Assembly: GCF_030406325.1 (NCBI RefSeq)
Contig: NZ_JAUEQY010000047.1
Coordinates: forward strand, 1 to 61,457
Direction: 5' to 3'
Source: Actinomadura sp. DC4
GTDB lineage: Bacteria > Actinomycetota > Actinomycetes > Streptosporangiales > Streptosporangiaceae
Length of the DNA: 61,457 nucleotides
The stretch's first letter is position 1. Each line of letters opens with the position of its first letter. The position numbers and the translations under genes were made by a program. This document shows, piece after piece, positions 41,064 through 49,900 of the stretch. The notes beneath the pieces were generated by a model, which had not been told where the DNA came from, made no database searches, and saw nothing but the letters and a program-made list of their open reading frames with translations.

Positions 41064-42449
41064 GTGTTCGACAACAGGCACGAAAGGTATCTCCGCGAGA
41101 CACGCCCCGCCTCATGGGCGCGCCGGCTCAGAGTGGGCGCCGGCGCCCTGGTCCTCGCCGTCGGCGTCGTCGCGCCGGCCACCATGGCGGCCGGCGCCGC
41201 GGCGGGTACGGCGAAACCCGCCGCGGTGCCGGCCCCGCCCGCCGGCTTCACCACCACCTGGAGCGACGACTTCACCGGCGCGAGCGGGACCGGCCTGAAC
41301 ACCGGGACCTGGAAGTACGACACCGGGCCGGGCAGCAGCTTCGGCACCGGTGAGATCGAGACGATGACCAACAGCACGGCCAACGTCTTCCAGGACGGCG
41401 GCGGGCACCTCGTGCTCAAGGCGCTGCACTCCGGCTCGGACCCGCGCGGAGGCTGGACCTCCGGGCGGGTCGAGACGCAGGCCGCGACCTTCGGCGCGCC
41501 CGCCGGCGGCGTCGTGATGATGCAGGCCTCCATCCAGCAGCCCAACGTCAACACCACCAACGGCGCCGGGTACTGGCCGGCCTTCTGGATGCTCGGCTCG
41601 CCGCTGCGTACGGGCACGCCGTGGCCGACCTCCGGCGAGGTCGACATCCTGGAGGACATCAACGGCCGCAGCTCGGTCTTCGGCACACTCCACTGCGGCA
41701 CCAACCCCGGCGGGCCCTGCAACGAGTCCACCGGCATCGGCAGCGGCGAACGCGCGTGCGGCGGCTGCCAGACCGGCTATCACACGTACGCGGTGCAGAT
41801 CGACCGGTCGGTCTCGCCGGAGCAGATCCGCTGGTACCTCGACGGCAGCAACTACTTCACCCTCGCCGCCGACCGCGTGGACGCCACCACCTGGGCGAAC
41901 GCCGTCGACCATCCGTTCTTCATCATCTTCGACCTGGCGATGGGCGGCGGGTTCCCCGACGCGTTCGGCGGCGGGCCCACCTCCGCGACCGTCTCGGGCG
42001 GCCAGCTCAACATCGACTATGTCGCCGTCTACAACAAGGCCCCGGGCGGAGGCGGCGGCACCGGCACGCTTCTGTCCCAGGGGCACACGACGACGGCCTC
42101 CTCCACCGAGGCGGCGGGCACGGCGGCGGCGAACGCCACGGACGGCAACACCGGCTCCCGGTGGTCCAGCGCGTTCAGTGACCCGCAGTGGCTGCAGGTC
42201 GACCTCGGCTCGGTGCACCAGCTCAGCCACGTGCTGCTGAACTGGGAGGCCGCCTACGGCAAGGCGTTCCAGATCCAGACCTCCGCCAACGGCACGAGCT
42301 GGACGACGGTCTACTCGACGACGACCGGCACCGGGGGAGTCCAGGACCTGAACGTCTCCGGCTCCGGCCGCTACGTGCGCGTGTACGGCACCCAGCGCGG
42401 CACCGCCTACGGCTATTCACTGTGGGAGTTCCAGGTCTTCGGCACCTGA
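41064..42449 (+). CDS. Secreted GH16 beta-glucanase with C-terminal F5/8 domain
   Basis: A 461-residue exported enzyme starting at a GTG with AAGGAG upstream. A long signal peptide (about 1-47) is followed by a GH16 jelly-roll (about 60-335) with nucleophile Glu192, Asp194 and acid/base Glu197 in GEVDILEDI. YWPAFWMLGSP lies upstream of the catalytic strand and DHPFFIIFDLAMGGGFP downstream. A Gly-rich linker leads to an F5/8 type C/CBM32-like domain (about 345-461; DGNTGSRWSSAFSDPQWLQV, YVRVYGTQRGTAYGYSLWEF). GH16 proteins of this length hydrolyse beta-1,3(1,4)-glucan. It probably acts with the GH64 enzyme upstream, possibly from the same transcript. Confidence 0.9.
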   Translation: MFDNRHERYLRETRPASWARRLRVGAGALVLAVGVVAPATMAAGAAAGTAKPAAVPAPPAGFTTTWSDDFTGASGTGLNTGTWKYDTGPGSSFGTGEIETMTNSTANVFQDGGGHLVLKALHSGSDPRGGWTSGRVETQAATFGAPAGGVVMMQASIQQPNVNTTNGAGYWPAFWMLGSPLRTGTPWPTSGEVDILEDINGRSSVFGTLHCGTNPGGPCNESTGIGSGERACGGCQTGYHTYAVQIDRSVSPEQIRWYLDGSNYFTLAADRVDATTWANAVDHPFFIIFDLAMGGGFPDAFGGGPTSATVSGGQLNIDYVAVYNKAPGGGGGTGTLLSQGHTTTASSTEAAGTAAANATDGNTGSRWSSAFSDPQWLQVDLGSVHQLSHVLLNWEAAYGKAFQIQTSANGTSWTTVYSTTTGTGGVQDLNVSGSGRYVRVYGTQRGTAYGYSLWEFQVFGT

Positions 42450-42456
42450 CCCCCTC

Positions 42457-42503
42457 GTTCGCCGGCCGGCGGTGGCCCCTTGCCGCCGGCCGGCGAACCT
42501 TTT
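42457..42503 (+). terminator. Strong hairpin terminator with T tract
   Basis: A perfect 16-bp stem, GTTCGCCGGCCGGCGG (42457-42472) and CCGCCGGCCGGCGAAC (42483-42498), with a 10-base loop and a trailing CTTTT, lies 8 bases after the GH16 stop. It ends the glucanase transcript and, lying next to the convergent htpG stop (42509), separates the two units. Confidence 0.85.
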
Positions 42504-42508
42504 CCCGC

Positions 42509-44413
42509 TTACTCGGCCTTCTCCTCCGCGAGGGTCATGAGCAGGTCGTTGAGTCGCTCGACGAACGCGGCCGGCTCGTCGATGCGGGCACCGAGGGTGA
42601 GCACGGACTGGCTGTACAGGACGTGCGCCCAGTCGGACAGGCGCTGCTCGTCGGTCTCGCGGTCGAGCCGCCGGACCAGCGCGTGCTCGGGGTTGATCTC
42701 CAGGACCGGCTGGCTCGGCAGGCCCGAGCCCCGCATGCGGCGGGCGAGGTTCATCTCGATGTCCGGCTCGTCGGCGACGATGCAGGCCGGCGAGGTGGTG
42801 AGCCGGTTCGTGGTCCGTACGTCGGTGACCTTGTCACCGAGCGCGGTCTTCAGGCGCTCGACGAGCCCGACGAGCTCGGTGCCGGCCTTCTCGCTGGCCT
42901 CCTTCTCCTCCTCGTCCTCCATCGCGCCGAGGTCGGACACGCCCTGGGCGACCGACTGCAACCGCTTGCCCTCGAAGTCGGGCAGGCTCGTGATCAGCCA
43001 GTTGTCGATGGCCTCCCCGAGCAGGATCACCTCGATGCCCTTCTTGCGGAAGATCTCCAGGTGCGGGCTGCTCTTCGCGGCGGCGGGGGAGGGGGCCAGC
43101 AGGTAGTAGATCTTCTCCTGGCCCTCCTTCATGCGGCCGACGTAGTCCTCCAGCGAGGTGTCCGCCGTGTCGGCGGCCGACTTGGTCGTGGTGAACCGCA
43201 GCAGCTTGGCGATGTCGTCGCGGTTGGAGTAGTCCTCGGCGACGCCTTCCTTGAGGACGTCGCCGAACTCCTTCCAGAAGGTGGCGTACTTGTCCGGCTC
43301 CTTCTCCGCGAGGTCCTTCAGCAGGCGCAGGACCTTCTTGACCGCGCTGGAGCGGATGGAGTCGACCACCCGGCTGCTCTGGAGGATCTCGCGGGAGACG
43401 TTGAGCGGCAGGTCGGCCGAGTCGATCACGCCGCGGACGAACCGCAGGTAGTTCGGCATGAGCTGGCCGGTGTCGTCCATGATGAAGACGCGCTGGACGT
43501 GCAGCTTCACGCCGTGGCGGGCCTCGGGCATCCACAGGTCGAACGGAGCGTTCGCCGGGACGAACAGCAGCAGCGTGTACTCATAGGTGCCCTCCATCTT
43601 GCTGTGCAGATGGGTGAGCGGGTCGGCGAAGTCGTGGGCGACGTGCTTGTAGAACTCGTTGTAGTCCGCCTCGCTGATCTCGCTCTTCGGGCGGGCCCAC
43701 AGCGCGGAGGCCCGGTTGACGACGGCGTCCTCGCCGGGCTCGTCGTCCCCGCCTGCAGCTGTTCGTTCCTGTGCCATGAGGATCGGCAGGCTGATGTGGT
43801 CGGAGTACTTCTGGATGATCGTGCGCAGCCGGTGGGAGTTGAGGAAGTCGTCCTCCTCCTCGCGCAGGTGCAGCACGATCTCGGTGCCGCGCTCGGCACG
43901 TTCGACCGGCTCCAGGGAGTAGTCCCCGCGGCCGTCGGACTCCCACCGGACCCCGTCGGAGGCCGCCAGCCCGGCCCGGCGCGTCGTCAGCGTCACCCGG
44001 TCGGCGACGATGAACGAGGAGTAGAACCCGACGCCGAACTGGCCGATCAGGGTGGCGTCCTTGCGCTGGTCGCCGGTCAGGGCCTGGAAGAACTCCCGGG
44101 TGCCGGACTTGGCGATGGTGCCGATGTTGTCCATCACCTCCTGCCGGCTCATTCCGATGCCGTTGTCGGAGATGGTGATCGTGCGCGCGTCCTTGTCGTA
44201 CGCGACGCGGATCTCCAGCGACTCGTCGCTCTCGTCGGCGAGCTCGGCCTCGGTCAGCTTGGCGAACCGGAAACGGTCGATCGCGTCCGAGGCATTGGAG
44301 ATCACCTCCCGCAGGAAGATCTCCTTGTTGCTGTAGAGCGAATGAATCATCAGGTCGAGAAGCTGGACGACCTCGGCCTGAAAGGTGTACCGCTCTTCTG
44401 TCGGCGCGCTCAT
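42509..44413 (-). CDS. htpG: Molecular chaperone HtpG (Hsp90)
   Basis: A 634-residue Hsp90, the usual bacterial length. The N-terminal GHKL ATPase domain has LREVISNASDAIDRFRF, DNGIGMSRQEV and GQFGVGFYSSFIVAD. The middle domain has GVKLHVQRVFIMDD, LRFVRGVIDSADLPLNVSRE and the catalytic-loop region beyond it. The C-terminal dimerisation domain ends the protein. The ATG at 44413 is chosen since the family N terminus (EERYTFQAEVVQLLDLMIHS) begins there; a longer open frame upstream is not conserved. Cytoplasmic ATP-dependent protein remodelling. No HAIR or CIRCE-type element was seen upstream. Confidence 0.97.
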   Translation of the reverse strand: MSAPTEERYTFQAEVVQLLDLMIHSLYSNKEIFLREVISNASDAIDRFRFAKLTEAELADESDESLEIRVAYDKDARTITISDNGIGMSRQEVMDNIGTIAKSGTREFFQALTGDQRKDATLIGQFGVGFYSSFIVADRVTLTTRRAGLAASDGVRWESDGRGDYSLEPVERAERGTEIVLHLREEEDDFLNSHRLRTIIQKYSDHISLPILMAQERTAAGGDDEPGEDAVVNRASALWARPKSEISEADYNEFYKHVAHDFADPLTHLHSKMEGTYEYTLLLFVPANAPFDLWMPEARHGVKLHVQRVFIMDDTGQLMPNYLRFVRGVIDSADLPLNVSREILQSSRVVDSIRSSAVKKVLRLLKDLAEKEPDKYATFWKEFGDVLKEGVAEDYSNRDDIAKLLRFTTTKSAADTADTSLEDYVGRMKEGQEKIYYLLAPSPAAAKSSPHLEIFRKKGIEVILLGEAIDNWLITSLPDFEGKRLQSVAQGVSDLGAMEDEEEKEASEKAGTELVGLVERLKTALGDKVTDVRTTNRLTTSPACIVADEPDIEMNLARRMRGSGLPSQPVLEINPEHALVRRLDRETDEQRLSDWAHVLYSQSVLTLGARIDEPAAFVERLNDLLMTLAEEKAE

Positions 44414-44529
44414 CGGGTAACTCTGCTCCCCTGAGTGAATTCGTCTCCCGGTCTCTCCGTGCCGATGTGGGACGGAGACCGTCTGAAATGGCAGGACATC
44501 AGGGTATCGAGATTTTGCCGACCGCCGTG

Positions 44530-46554
44530 TCAGCCGAGGAGTTTCGCGGGTGTGATGGGAAGGTCGCGGATACGCCGTCCGGTCGCGTGGTGGACGGCGT
44601 TGGCGATGGCGGCGGCCGCGCCCACGATGCCGATCTCCCCGATGCCCTTGGAACCCATCGGGTTGAGGTAGGGGTCCTCCTCCTCGATCCACACCGCCTC
44701 GATGCCGAGGACGTCCGCGCAGGTCGCGACGTGGTACTGCGCGAGGTCGTGGTTGAGGAAACTCCCGGACGGCTCATCGAGGACGGTCGCCTCCAGCAGC
44801 GCCATTCCCAGGCCCATCGTCATGCCGCCGATGAACTGGGACCGCGCGAGCGTCTCGTCGAGAATGTGCCCGGCGGCGAAGACGCCGAGCATCCGCGGCA
44901 CGCGCACCTCGCCCGTGTCGACGTCGACGTGCACCTCGGCGAACTGCGCGCCGAACGCGTGACGGGCGAAGCCCGTGTCGGCCTCGACGTCCTCGGTGGT
45001 GTCGGCGGTCCCCGTGTCGCCGTTCTTCAGCAGCGCCTCGCACGCCAGTACGACGGCCGAGCCCCACGAGGCGGTGCCCATCGAGCCGCCCGCGAGCGAG
45101 GCGCGCGGCAGAGTGCTGTCGCCGACCTCGACCCGGACCCGCTCGGCCGAGGTGCCCAGGGCCTCGGCGGCGATCTTGGTCAGCACCGTACGCGCGCCGG
45201 TGCCGATGTCGGCGGCGGCGATCCGGACGAGGAACTCCCCGTCCTCGGCCGTCGCGGTGGCGGTCGAGGCCAGGCGCCGCGCCGGATAGGTGGAGGCGGC
45301 CACGCCCGTGCCGGTCAGCCAACGCCCGCTCAGGCGGATCCCCGGCTCGGGATCGCGGCTCTCCCAGCCGAAGCGGCGTGCGCCCTCGCGCAGGCAGGCG
45401 ACGAGGTTGCGGGAGCTGAACGGCAGCCCGCTCTCCGGCTCGGTCCGCGGCTCGTTCCGCAGGCGCAGCTCGATCGGGTCGATGCCGGCGGCGATCGCGA
45501 GCTCGTCCATGGCCGACTCCAGCGCGAACATCCCCGGCGCCTCGCCGGGCGCGCGCATCCACGACGGCGAGGGCACGTCGAGGCGCGCCAGCCGGTGCGT
45601 CGTACGGCGCGCGGGCGCCGCGTACATGATCCGCGTCGGCGTGGCCGTCTGCTCGGCGAACTCCACGAGCGTCGAGGACTGCTCGACGACGTCGTGCGCG
45701 ATCGCGGTCAGCCGGCCCTCGGCGTCCGCGCCGAGCTGGATCCGCTGGATCGTCGGCGTGCGGTACCCGGTGAGGGCGAACATCTGCTGCCGGGTCAGCA
45801 CGGCCTTGGCCGGGCGGCCCGCCGCCCTGGCCGCGAGCGCGGCGAGGATGGCGTTCGGGCGCGTGTGGCCCTTGGACCCGAACCCGCCGCCGACGTGCGG
45901 GGCGACCACCCGTACGCGCTCGGGCGCGAGCCCGAGCACGCTCGCGATGGCGTCGCGGTCGGCGTACGCGCCCTGTGTCGCGTCGTAGACCGTCAGGTCG
46001 CCGTTCTCCTCCCAGACCGCGAGGGTGGCGTGCGGCTCCATCGGGTTGTTGTGCGTCGTGGCCGTCGTGTAGGTCGCGTCCAGGGTCAGCGCCGCGTCGC
46101 GCATGGCGGTCTCGACGTCGCCCCGCCCGGTGTCGGAGGGGAACGCGGGTTCGACCTTCTCGGGCCGGTAGAGCCCCGGATGGTCCGTCCGCAGCCGTAC
46201 GTCGTGCGGCTCCTCGTCGTAGGTGATCCGCAGGCCGTGCTCGGCCGCCTCCCGCGCGATCTCGAGCGTACGGGCGACGACGGCGGCGACGATCTGGCCG
46301 TTGTAGGCGATCTCCGGGGTCTGGAAGAGCGCCAGCTCCGGGTTGTCGCGCGAGCCGAGAGGTGGCGGGTCCGCGCTCGACAGGACGGCGAGCACCCCCG
46401 CCGTCGTGAGGGCCTCGCTCGCGTCGACCGACCGGACCCGTCCACGCGCGATCGGCGACTGGACGGCATGGACGTACGCGACGTCCGCGGCCGGGTACTC
46501 ATAGGCGTATCTCGCGTGCCCGGTGACCTTCTCGCGCCCCTCGATGCGTTTCAC
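44530..46554 (-). CDS. Xanthine dehydrogenase family, molybdopterin-binding subunit
   Basis: A 674-residue molybdenum hydroxylase large subunit (PaoC/YagR-like). It begins RIEGREKVTGHARYAYEYP, has the Moco-binding segments VGGGFGSKGH, APGEAPGMFALESAMDELA and GTGARTVLTKIAAEALG, and the catalytic Glu in GSKGIGEIGIVGAAAAIANA. The GTG start overlaps the stop of the FAD subunit (GTGA). It oxidises an aldehyde, purine or N-heterocycle at the Mo centre and passes electrons through the FeS subunit to FAD; the substrate is unknown. Similarity of the set to PaoABC suggests an aldehyde oxidoreductase. Confidence 0.92.
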   Translation of the reverse strand: MKRIEGREKVTGHARYAYEYPAADVAYVHAVQSPIARGRVRSVDASEALTTAGVLAVLSSADPPPLGSRDNPELALFQTPEIAYNGQIVAAVVARTLEIAREAAEHGLRITYDEEPHDVRLRTDHPGLYRPEKVEPAFPSDTGRGDVETAMRDAALTLDATYTTATTHNNPMEPHATLAVWEENGDLTVYDATQGAYADRDAIASVLGLAPERVRVVAPHVGGGFGSKGHTRPNAILAALAARAAGRPAKAVLTRQQMFALTGYRTPTIQRIQLGADAEGRLTAIAHDVVEQSSTLVEFAEQTATPTRIMYAAPARRTTHRLARLDVPSPSWMRAPGEAPGMFALESAMDELAIAAGIDPIELRLRNEPRTEPESGLPFSSRNLVACLREGARRFGWESRDPEPGIRLSGRWLTGTGVAASTYPARRLASTATATAEDGEFLVRIAAADIGTGARTVLTKIAAEALGTSAERVRVEVGDSTLPRASLAGGSMGTASWGSAVVLACEALLKNGDTGTADTTEDVEADTGFARHAFGAQFAEVHVDVDTGEVRVPRMLGVFAAGHILDETLARSQFIGGMTMGLGMALLEATVLDEPSGSFLNHDLAQYHVATCADVLGIEAVWIEEEDPYLNPMGSKGIGEIGIVGAAAAIANAVHHATGRRIRDLPITPAKLLG

Positions 46555-47519
46555 GGGACCAGCTCCTGGAGCGTACGGACGATGAGGTTGCGGGCCAGCG
46601 GCACCTTGTAGGCATTGCGCGGCAGCGGCCGCGCCTGCGCGAGTTCGGCGTCGGCGGCCAGCGCGAAGCTCTCCTCACCGGCACGCGTCCCGCGCAGCGC
46701 GTCCTCGGCGAGCCGTGCCCGCCACGGCGTGTGCGCCACGCCACCGAGCGCGATCCGGCAGTCGCGGACCGTCCCGTCCGCGACGTCGAGCACGGCGGCG
46801 ATGGACACGAGCGCGAACGCGAACGACGCGCGCTCGCGTACCTTGCGGTACTTCGAGGTGCCGGCGGGCGGCGCGGGCAGTTCGACGGCCGTGATCAGCT
46901 CGCCCGGCTCCAGCACGGTGTCGCGCTCGGGCTGTTCGCCGGGCAGCCGGTGGAGGCCGGGAATCGGCACCGTACGGTGGCCGCCCGGCCCGGTCACGCG
47001 CACCCGGGCGTCGAGCGCGGCCAGCGCCACCGCCATGTCGGAGGGGTGGGTCGCCACACACCGCTCGGAGTGCCCGAGCACGGCCAGGCCGCTGTGGTCG
47101 CCCGGGATCGCGGGGCAGCCCGAGGCGGGCCGCCGCTTGTTGCACGGCTGGGACACGTCCTGGAAGTACGGGCAGCGGGTGCGCTGCAGGAGGTTGCCGC
47201 CGACCGTCGCCATGTTGCGGACCTGCCCGGAGGCGCCGCTCAGAACGGCCCTCGCGAGCATCGGATAGCGCTCGCGGACCACCGGATGCGCGGCCAGGTC
47301 GCTGTTGCGCACCGCCGCGCCGATCCGCAGCCCGCCGCCGTCCTCCTCGATCAGGTCACGGGCGAGCCGGGAGACGTCCACGAGCGTGTCCGGCCGGGCG
47401 ACGCCGAGGCGCATGAGGTCGACGAGGTTGGTGCCGCCGCCGAGGTACATCGTGCCGGGCCGGAACAGCGCGACGGCGCTCCCCTCGTCGTCGGCGCGGG
47501 CGTAGGTGAACGGCCTCAT
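46551..47519 (-). CDS. Xanthine dehydrogenase family, FAD-binding subunit
   Basis: A 322-residue FAD subunit (PaoB/CoxM-like). FAD loops TMYLGGGTNLVDLMR and QVRNMATVGGNLLQRTRCPY are present. A four-cysteine insertion, CPYFQDVSQPCNKRRPASGC with a later ERCVATHPSD, matches the extra [4Fe-4S] cluster of the PaoB type, which is absent from ordinary XDH FAD subunits. The ATG at 47519 overlaps the stop of the FeS subunit (ATGA); the longer frame upstream lies in the FeS gene and is rejected. Confidence 0.92.
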   Translation of the reverse strand: MRPFTYARADDEGSAVALFRPGTMYLGGGTNLVDLMRLGVARPDTLVDVSRLARDLIEEDGGGLRIGAAVRNSDLAAHPVVRERYPMLARAVLSGASGQVRNMATVGGNLLQRTRCPYFQDVSQPCNKRRPASGCPAIPGDHSGLAVLGHSERCVATHPSDMAVALAALDARVRVTGPGGHRTVPIPGLHRLPGEQPERDTVLEPGELITAVELPAPPAGTSKYRKVRERASFAFALVSIAAVLDVADGTVRDCRIALGGVAHTPWRARLAEDALRGTRAGEESFALAADAELAQARPLPRNAYKVPLARNLIVRTLQELVP

Positions 47520-48007
47520 CGGGACACCTCTTCGATGGCCGCGACGATGCTGACGTACGCGCCGCAGCGGCACAGGTTGCCGTTCATGCGCTCGCGGATC
47601 TCCCCGGGCGTCAGCGGCGGGTCCGTGGTGAGGTCGTCGGTGACGGCGCTCGGACCCGGCTCGGACAGCATCCCGGCGGCCGAGCAGAGCTGGCCCGGGG
47701 TGCAGTAGCCGCACTGGAAGGCGTCCAGGTCCAGGAACGCGGCCTGCAGCGGATGCAGCGCGCCATCGTCGGCGAGCCCCTCGACCGTCGTGATCCGGGT
47801 GCCGTCGCAGGCGACCGCGAGCGCGAGGCAGGCGTTGGACCGGCGTCCGTCGATGAGGACCGTGCAGGCGCCGCACTGGCCGTGATCGCAGCCTTTCTTT
47901 GTGCCGGTCAGGCCGAGATGCTCCCGCAGCAGATCGAGGAGAGATGTGCGGGTATCGACGCTCAGCGCGTTTTCTACCCCATTGACCTGCAGTGTTATCT
48001 CCGCCAT
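47516..48007 (-). CDS. Xanthine dehydrogenase family, 2Fe-2S subunit
   Basis: A 163-residue ferredoxin-type subunit (PaoA-like). The N-terminal plant-type cluster has GCDHGQCGACTVLIDG and the Cys of SNACLALA; the C-terminal cluster has QCGYCTPGQ and NLCRCGAY. The ATG at 48007 fits the family start (MAEITLQVNGVE); an ATG at 48028 would add seven residues. No Tat signal is visible, unlike E. coli PaoA, so the enzyme is probably cytoplasmic. First gene of the three-gene operon. No XdhC-type maturation gene adjoins. Confidence 0.92.
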   Translation of the reverse strand: MAEITLQVNGVENALSVDTRTSLLDLLREHLGLTGTKKGCDHGQCGACTVLIDGRRSNACLALAVACDGTRITTVEGLADDGALHPLQAAFLDLDAFQCGYCTPGQLCSAAGMLSEPGPSAVTDDLTTDPPLTPGEIRERMNGNLCRCGAYVSIVAAIEEVSR

Positions 48008-48183
48008 GGGCGCGGCGTACCCGTGCATCGGCCACCGCTAACCGTTCGGCGGCGCGTCACGTCGTTCGATACGGACGACAAAGATCATTATTCGCATTTA
48101 CGAAATGACCGGCATAGGTCTGTTTCATGCGTTGTAGACGGGTAGGGGAAATTTGAAGCAACCGGCAAGGAGGTAGTACGGCG

Positions 48184-48366
48184 ATGGCTGGAAAGTTCGT
48201 CATGAAGAAGACCGGCAACGGTAAGTTCCACTTCAATCTGGTCGCCACCAACGGCCAGGTGATCGCCACCAGCGAGAAGTACGAGACCAAGAAGTCGGCT
48301 TTGAATGGCATCGAGTCGGTGCGGAAGAACGCCCCCGAGGCCGGGATCGACGATCAGACCGCCTGA
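48184..48366 (+). CDS. YegP family (DUF1508) protein
   Basis: A 60-residue protein with the complete DUF1508 unit: KFVMKKTGNGKFHFNLVATN, GQVIATSEKYETKKSALNGI and ESVRKNAPEAGI. A very good AAGGAGGT ribosome-binding site precedes it (48168-48175). Small DUF1508 proteins are soluble and stress-associated in other bacteria, with no established activity. It is a single gene divergent from the molybdenum hydroxylase operon; a short hairpin (AAGGCG 48484-48489 / CGCCTT 48496-48501) follows at some distance. Confidence 0.9.
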   Translation: MAGKFVMKKTGNGKFHFNLVATNGQVIATSEKYETKKSALNGIESVRKNAPEAGIDDQTA

Positions 48367-48592
48367 TCCCCGCCGTTCCGGAGCCAGCGAGTCGGTGCCG
48401 GTGCACCCACGGCGGGTGTCCCGGTGCCGTCGCGTCCCGGATCTTGACCTCACTTATCGCCTCATTGCGCGTTTTAGCCCGATAAGGCGTTATTCCGCCT
48501 TTGCGTAACCGTGGGCGCGGCCTTTAAGCGGCTTTTCGGACTTGCGGGTATTCCTTGCTTATGCCGCTAAATCTGCGCTATGGAGCGCCCGA

Positions 48593-49876
48593 GTGACCGC
48601 GCGCGGCGGTCTCACCCGTACACCACCACCGGCGAGGCGCGGGCCCGCCGCCCGGCACCGCGACCGAGGCGGATCGCGCGTCGCCCGGATCATCGGACCG
48701 GCGTTCGTCGCCGCGATCGCGTACGTCGATCCGGGGAACGTCGCGACCAACCTGACGGCGGGGGCGACGACCGGCTACCTGCTCGTCTGGGTGGTCGTGG
48801 CCGCCAGCCTCGTGGCGATGCTCGTCCAGTTCCAGGCGGCCAAGCTCGGCATGGCCACCGGGAAGAGCCTGCCGCGGCTGTGCCGGGACCGGTTCCCGCG
48901 CTGGGGGAGCCGCCTGGTGTGGTTCCAGGCCGAGGTCGTCGTGCTCGCCACCGACCTGGCCGAGTTCGTCGGCGCGGCGATCGGCATGCGGCTGCTGTTC
49001 GGCATGCCCGTGCTGGCCTCGACGGTGCTGACGGCCGTGGTCTCCCTGCTTCTGCTGGAGCTGCGCCGCCGCGGCCGTACGCGCGGGTTCGAGCTGATGA
49101 GCGCGGCGGCGCTGCTGCTCGTCGGCGCCGGGATCGGCTACGACATCGTGTTCGTCGGGCACCAGTCGGCCGGCGGCCTCGCGAGCGGGCTGCTGCCCGG
49201 CCTGGGCGGCACGGGAACGCTGGTGCTGGCCATGGGCATCGTCGGCGCCACGGTCATGCCGCACGCGATCTACCTGCACTCCGCCCTGGTGCAGAGCAGG
49301 GGCATGCCGGTGGACGCGGCCTGGCGGCAGCCGGGCCTGGTCCGCCGGGCACTCACGCTGGACTGCGTGCTCGCGCTGGGGGCGGCGACGTTCGTCAACG
49401 TCTCGATGATCGCGCTCGGGGCCGGGCTCGGTCGGGCGACTGGGGGGACCTGGACCGGCGACCTGGTCGCGGCGCACGGCGAGCTGGCGGGCCGGATCGG
49501 GGGCGGCGCCGCGCTGGCGTTCGCGATCGCGCTGCTGTCCTCCGGCGTGTCCTCCGCGGGGGTGGGCACGCTCGCCGGCGACGTGGTCATGCGCGGCTTC
49601 CTCGCCCGGCGGGTGCCGGTGCACCTGCGCCGGCTCGTGACGATGACGCCGGCCGTGTTCGCCCTGCTCTCCGGAGTACCGCTGACCGGCCTGCTGATCG
49701 TCAGCCAGGTGGTCATCTCGCTCGGCGTGCCCATCGCGCTGTTCCTGCTCGTCCACTTCTGCCGCGACCGTGCGGTGATGGGACCGCTCGTCAACGCACC
49801 GCTGACCACGCGGGTCGCGGCCGTGTCGGCGACCGTGGTGGCCGGCCTCGGCTGCTGCCTGCCGTTCACGCTCTGA
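48593..49876 (+). CDS. Nramp-family divalent metal (Mn/Fe) transporter
   Basis: A ~427-residue NRAMP transporter. The metal-binding TM1 motif is AAIAYVDPGNVATNLTAG (Asp-Pro-Gly-Asn), and TM6 holds GIVGATVMPHAIYLHSALV with the Met-Pro-His signature; eleven or so hydrophobic segments follow the family pattern. The GTG at 48593 has GGAG seven bases upstream; a start 17 codons earlier (48542) is an alternative. It imports Mn2+ or Fe2+ with protons. It is followed 24 bases later by an oxalate decarboxylase, a manganese enzyme, so it probably supplies that enzyme's metal. Confidence 0.92.
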   Translation: MTARGGLTRTPPPARRGPAARHRDRGGSRVARIIGPAFVAAIAYVDPGNVATNLTAGATTGYLLVWVVVAASLVAMLVQFQAAKLGMATGKSLPRLCRDRFPRWGSRLVWFQAEVVVLATDLAEFVGAAIGMRLLFGMPVLASTVLTAVVSLLLLELRRRGRTRGFELMSAAALLLVGAGIGYDIVFVGHQSAGGLASGLLPGLGGTGTLVLAMGIVGATVMPHAIYLHSALVQSRGMPVDAAWRQPGLVRRALTLDCVLALGAATFVNVSMIALGAGLGRATGGTWTGDLVAAHGELAGRIGGGAALAFAIALLSSGVSSAGVGTLAGDVVMRGFLARRVPVHLRRLVTMTPAVFALLSGVPLTGLLIVSQVVISLGVPIALFLLVHFCRDRAVMGPLVNAPLTTRVAAVSATVVAGLGCCLPFTL

Positions 49877-49900
49877 CCCGCCTTACGAGAGGAATCGCCG

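Noticed and set aside
42188-44434. 748-codon plus-strand frame antisense to htpG
   Set aside because: HtpG is unambiguous on the minus strand; the opposite frame is open only because of codon bias.
48367-48592. Manganese riboswitch (yybP-ykoY type) before the Nramp gene
   Set aside because: Short hairpins are present, but I could not identify the conserved loop sequences of the riboswitch; the hairpin at 48484-48501 fits a terminator for the yegP-like gene better.
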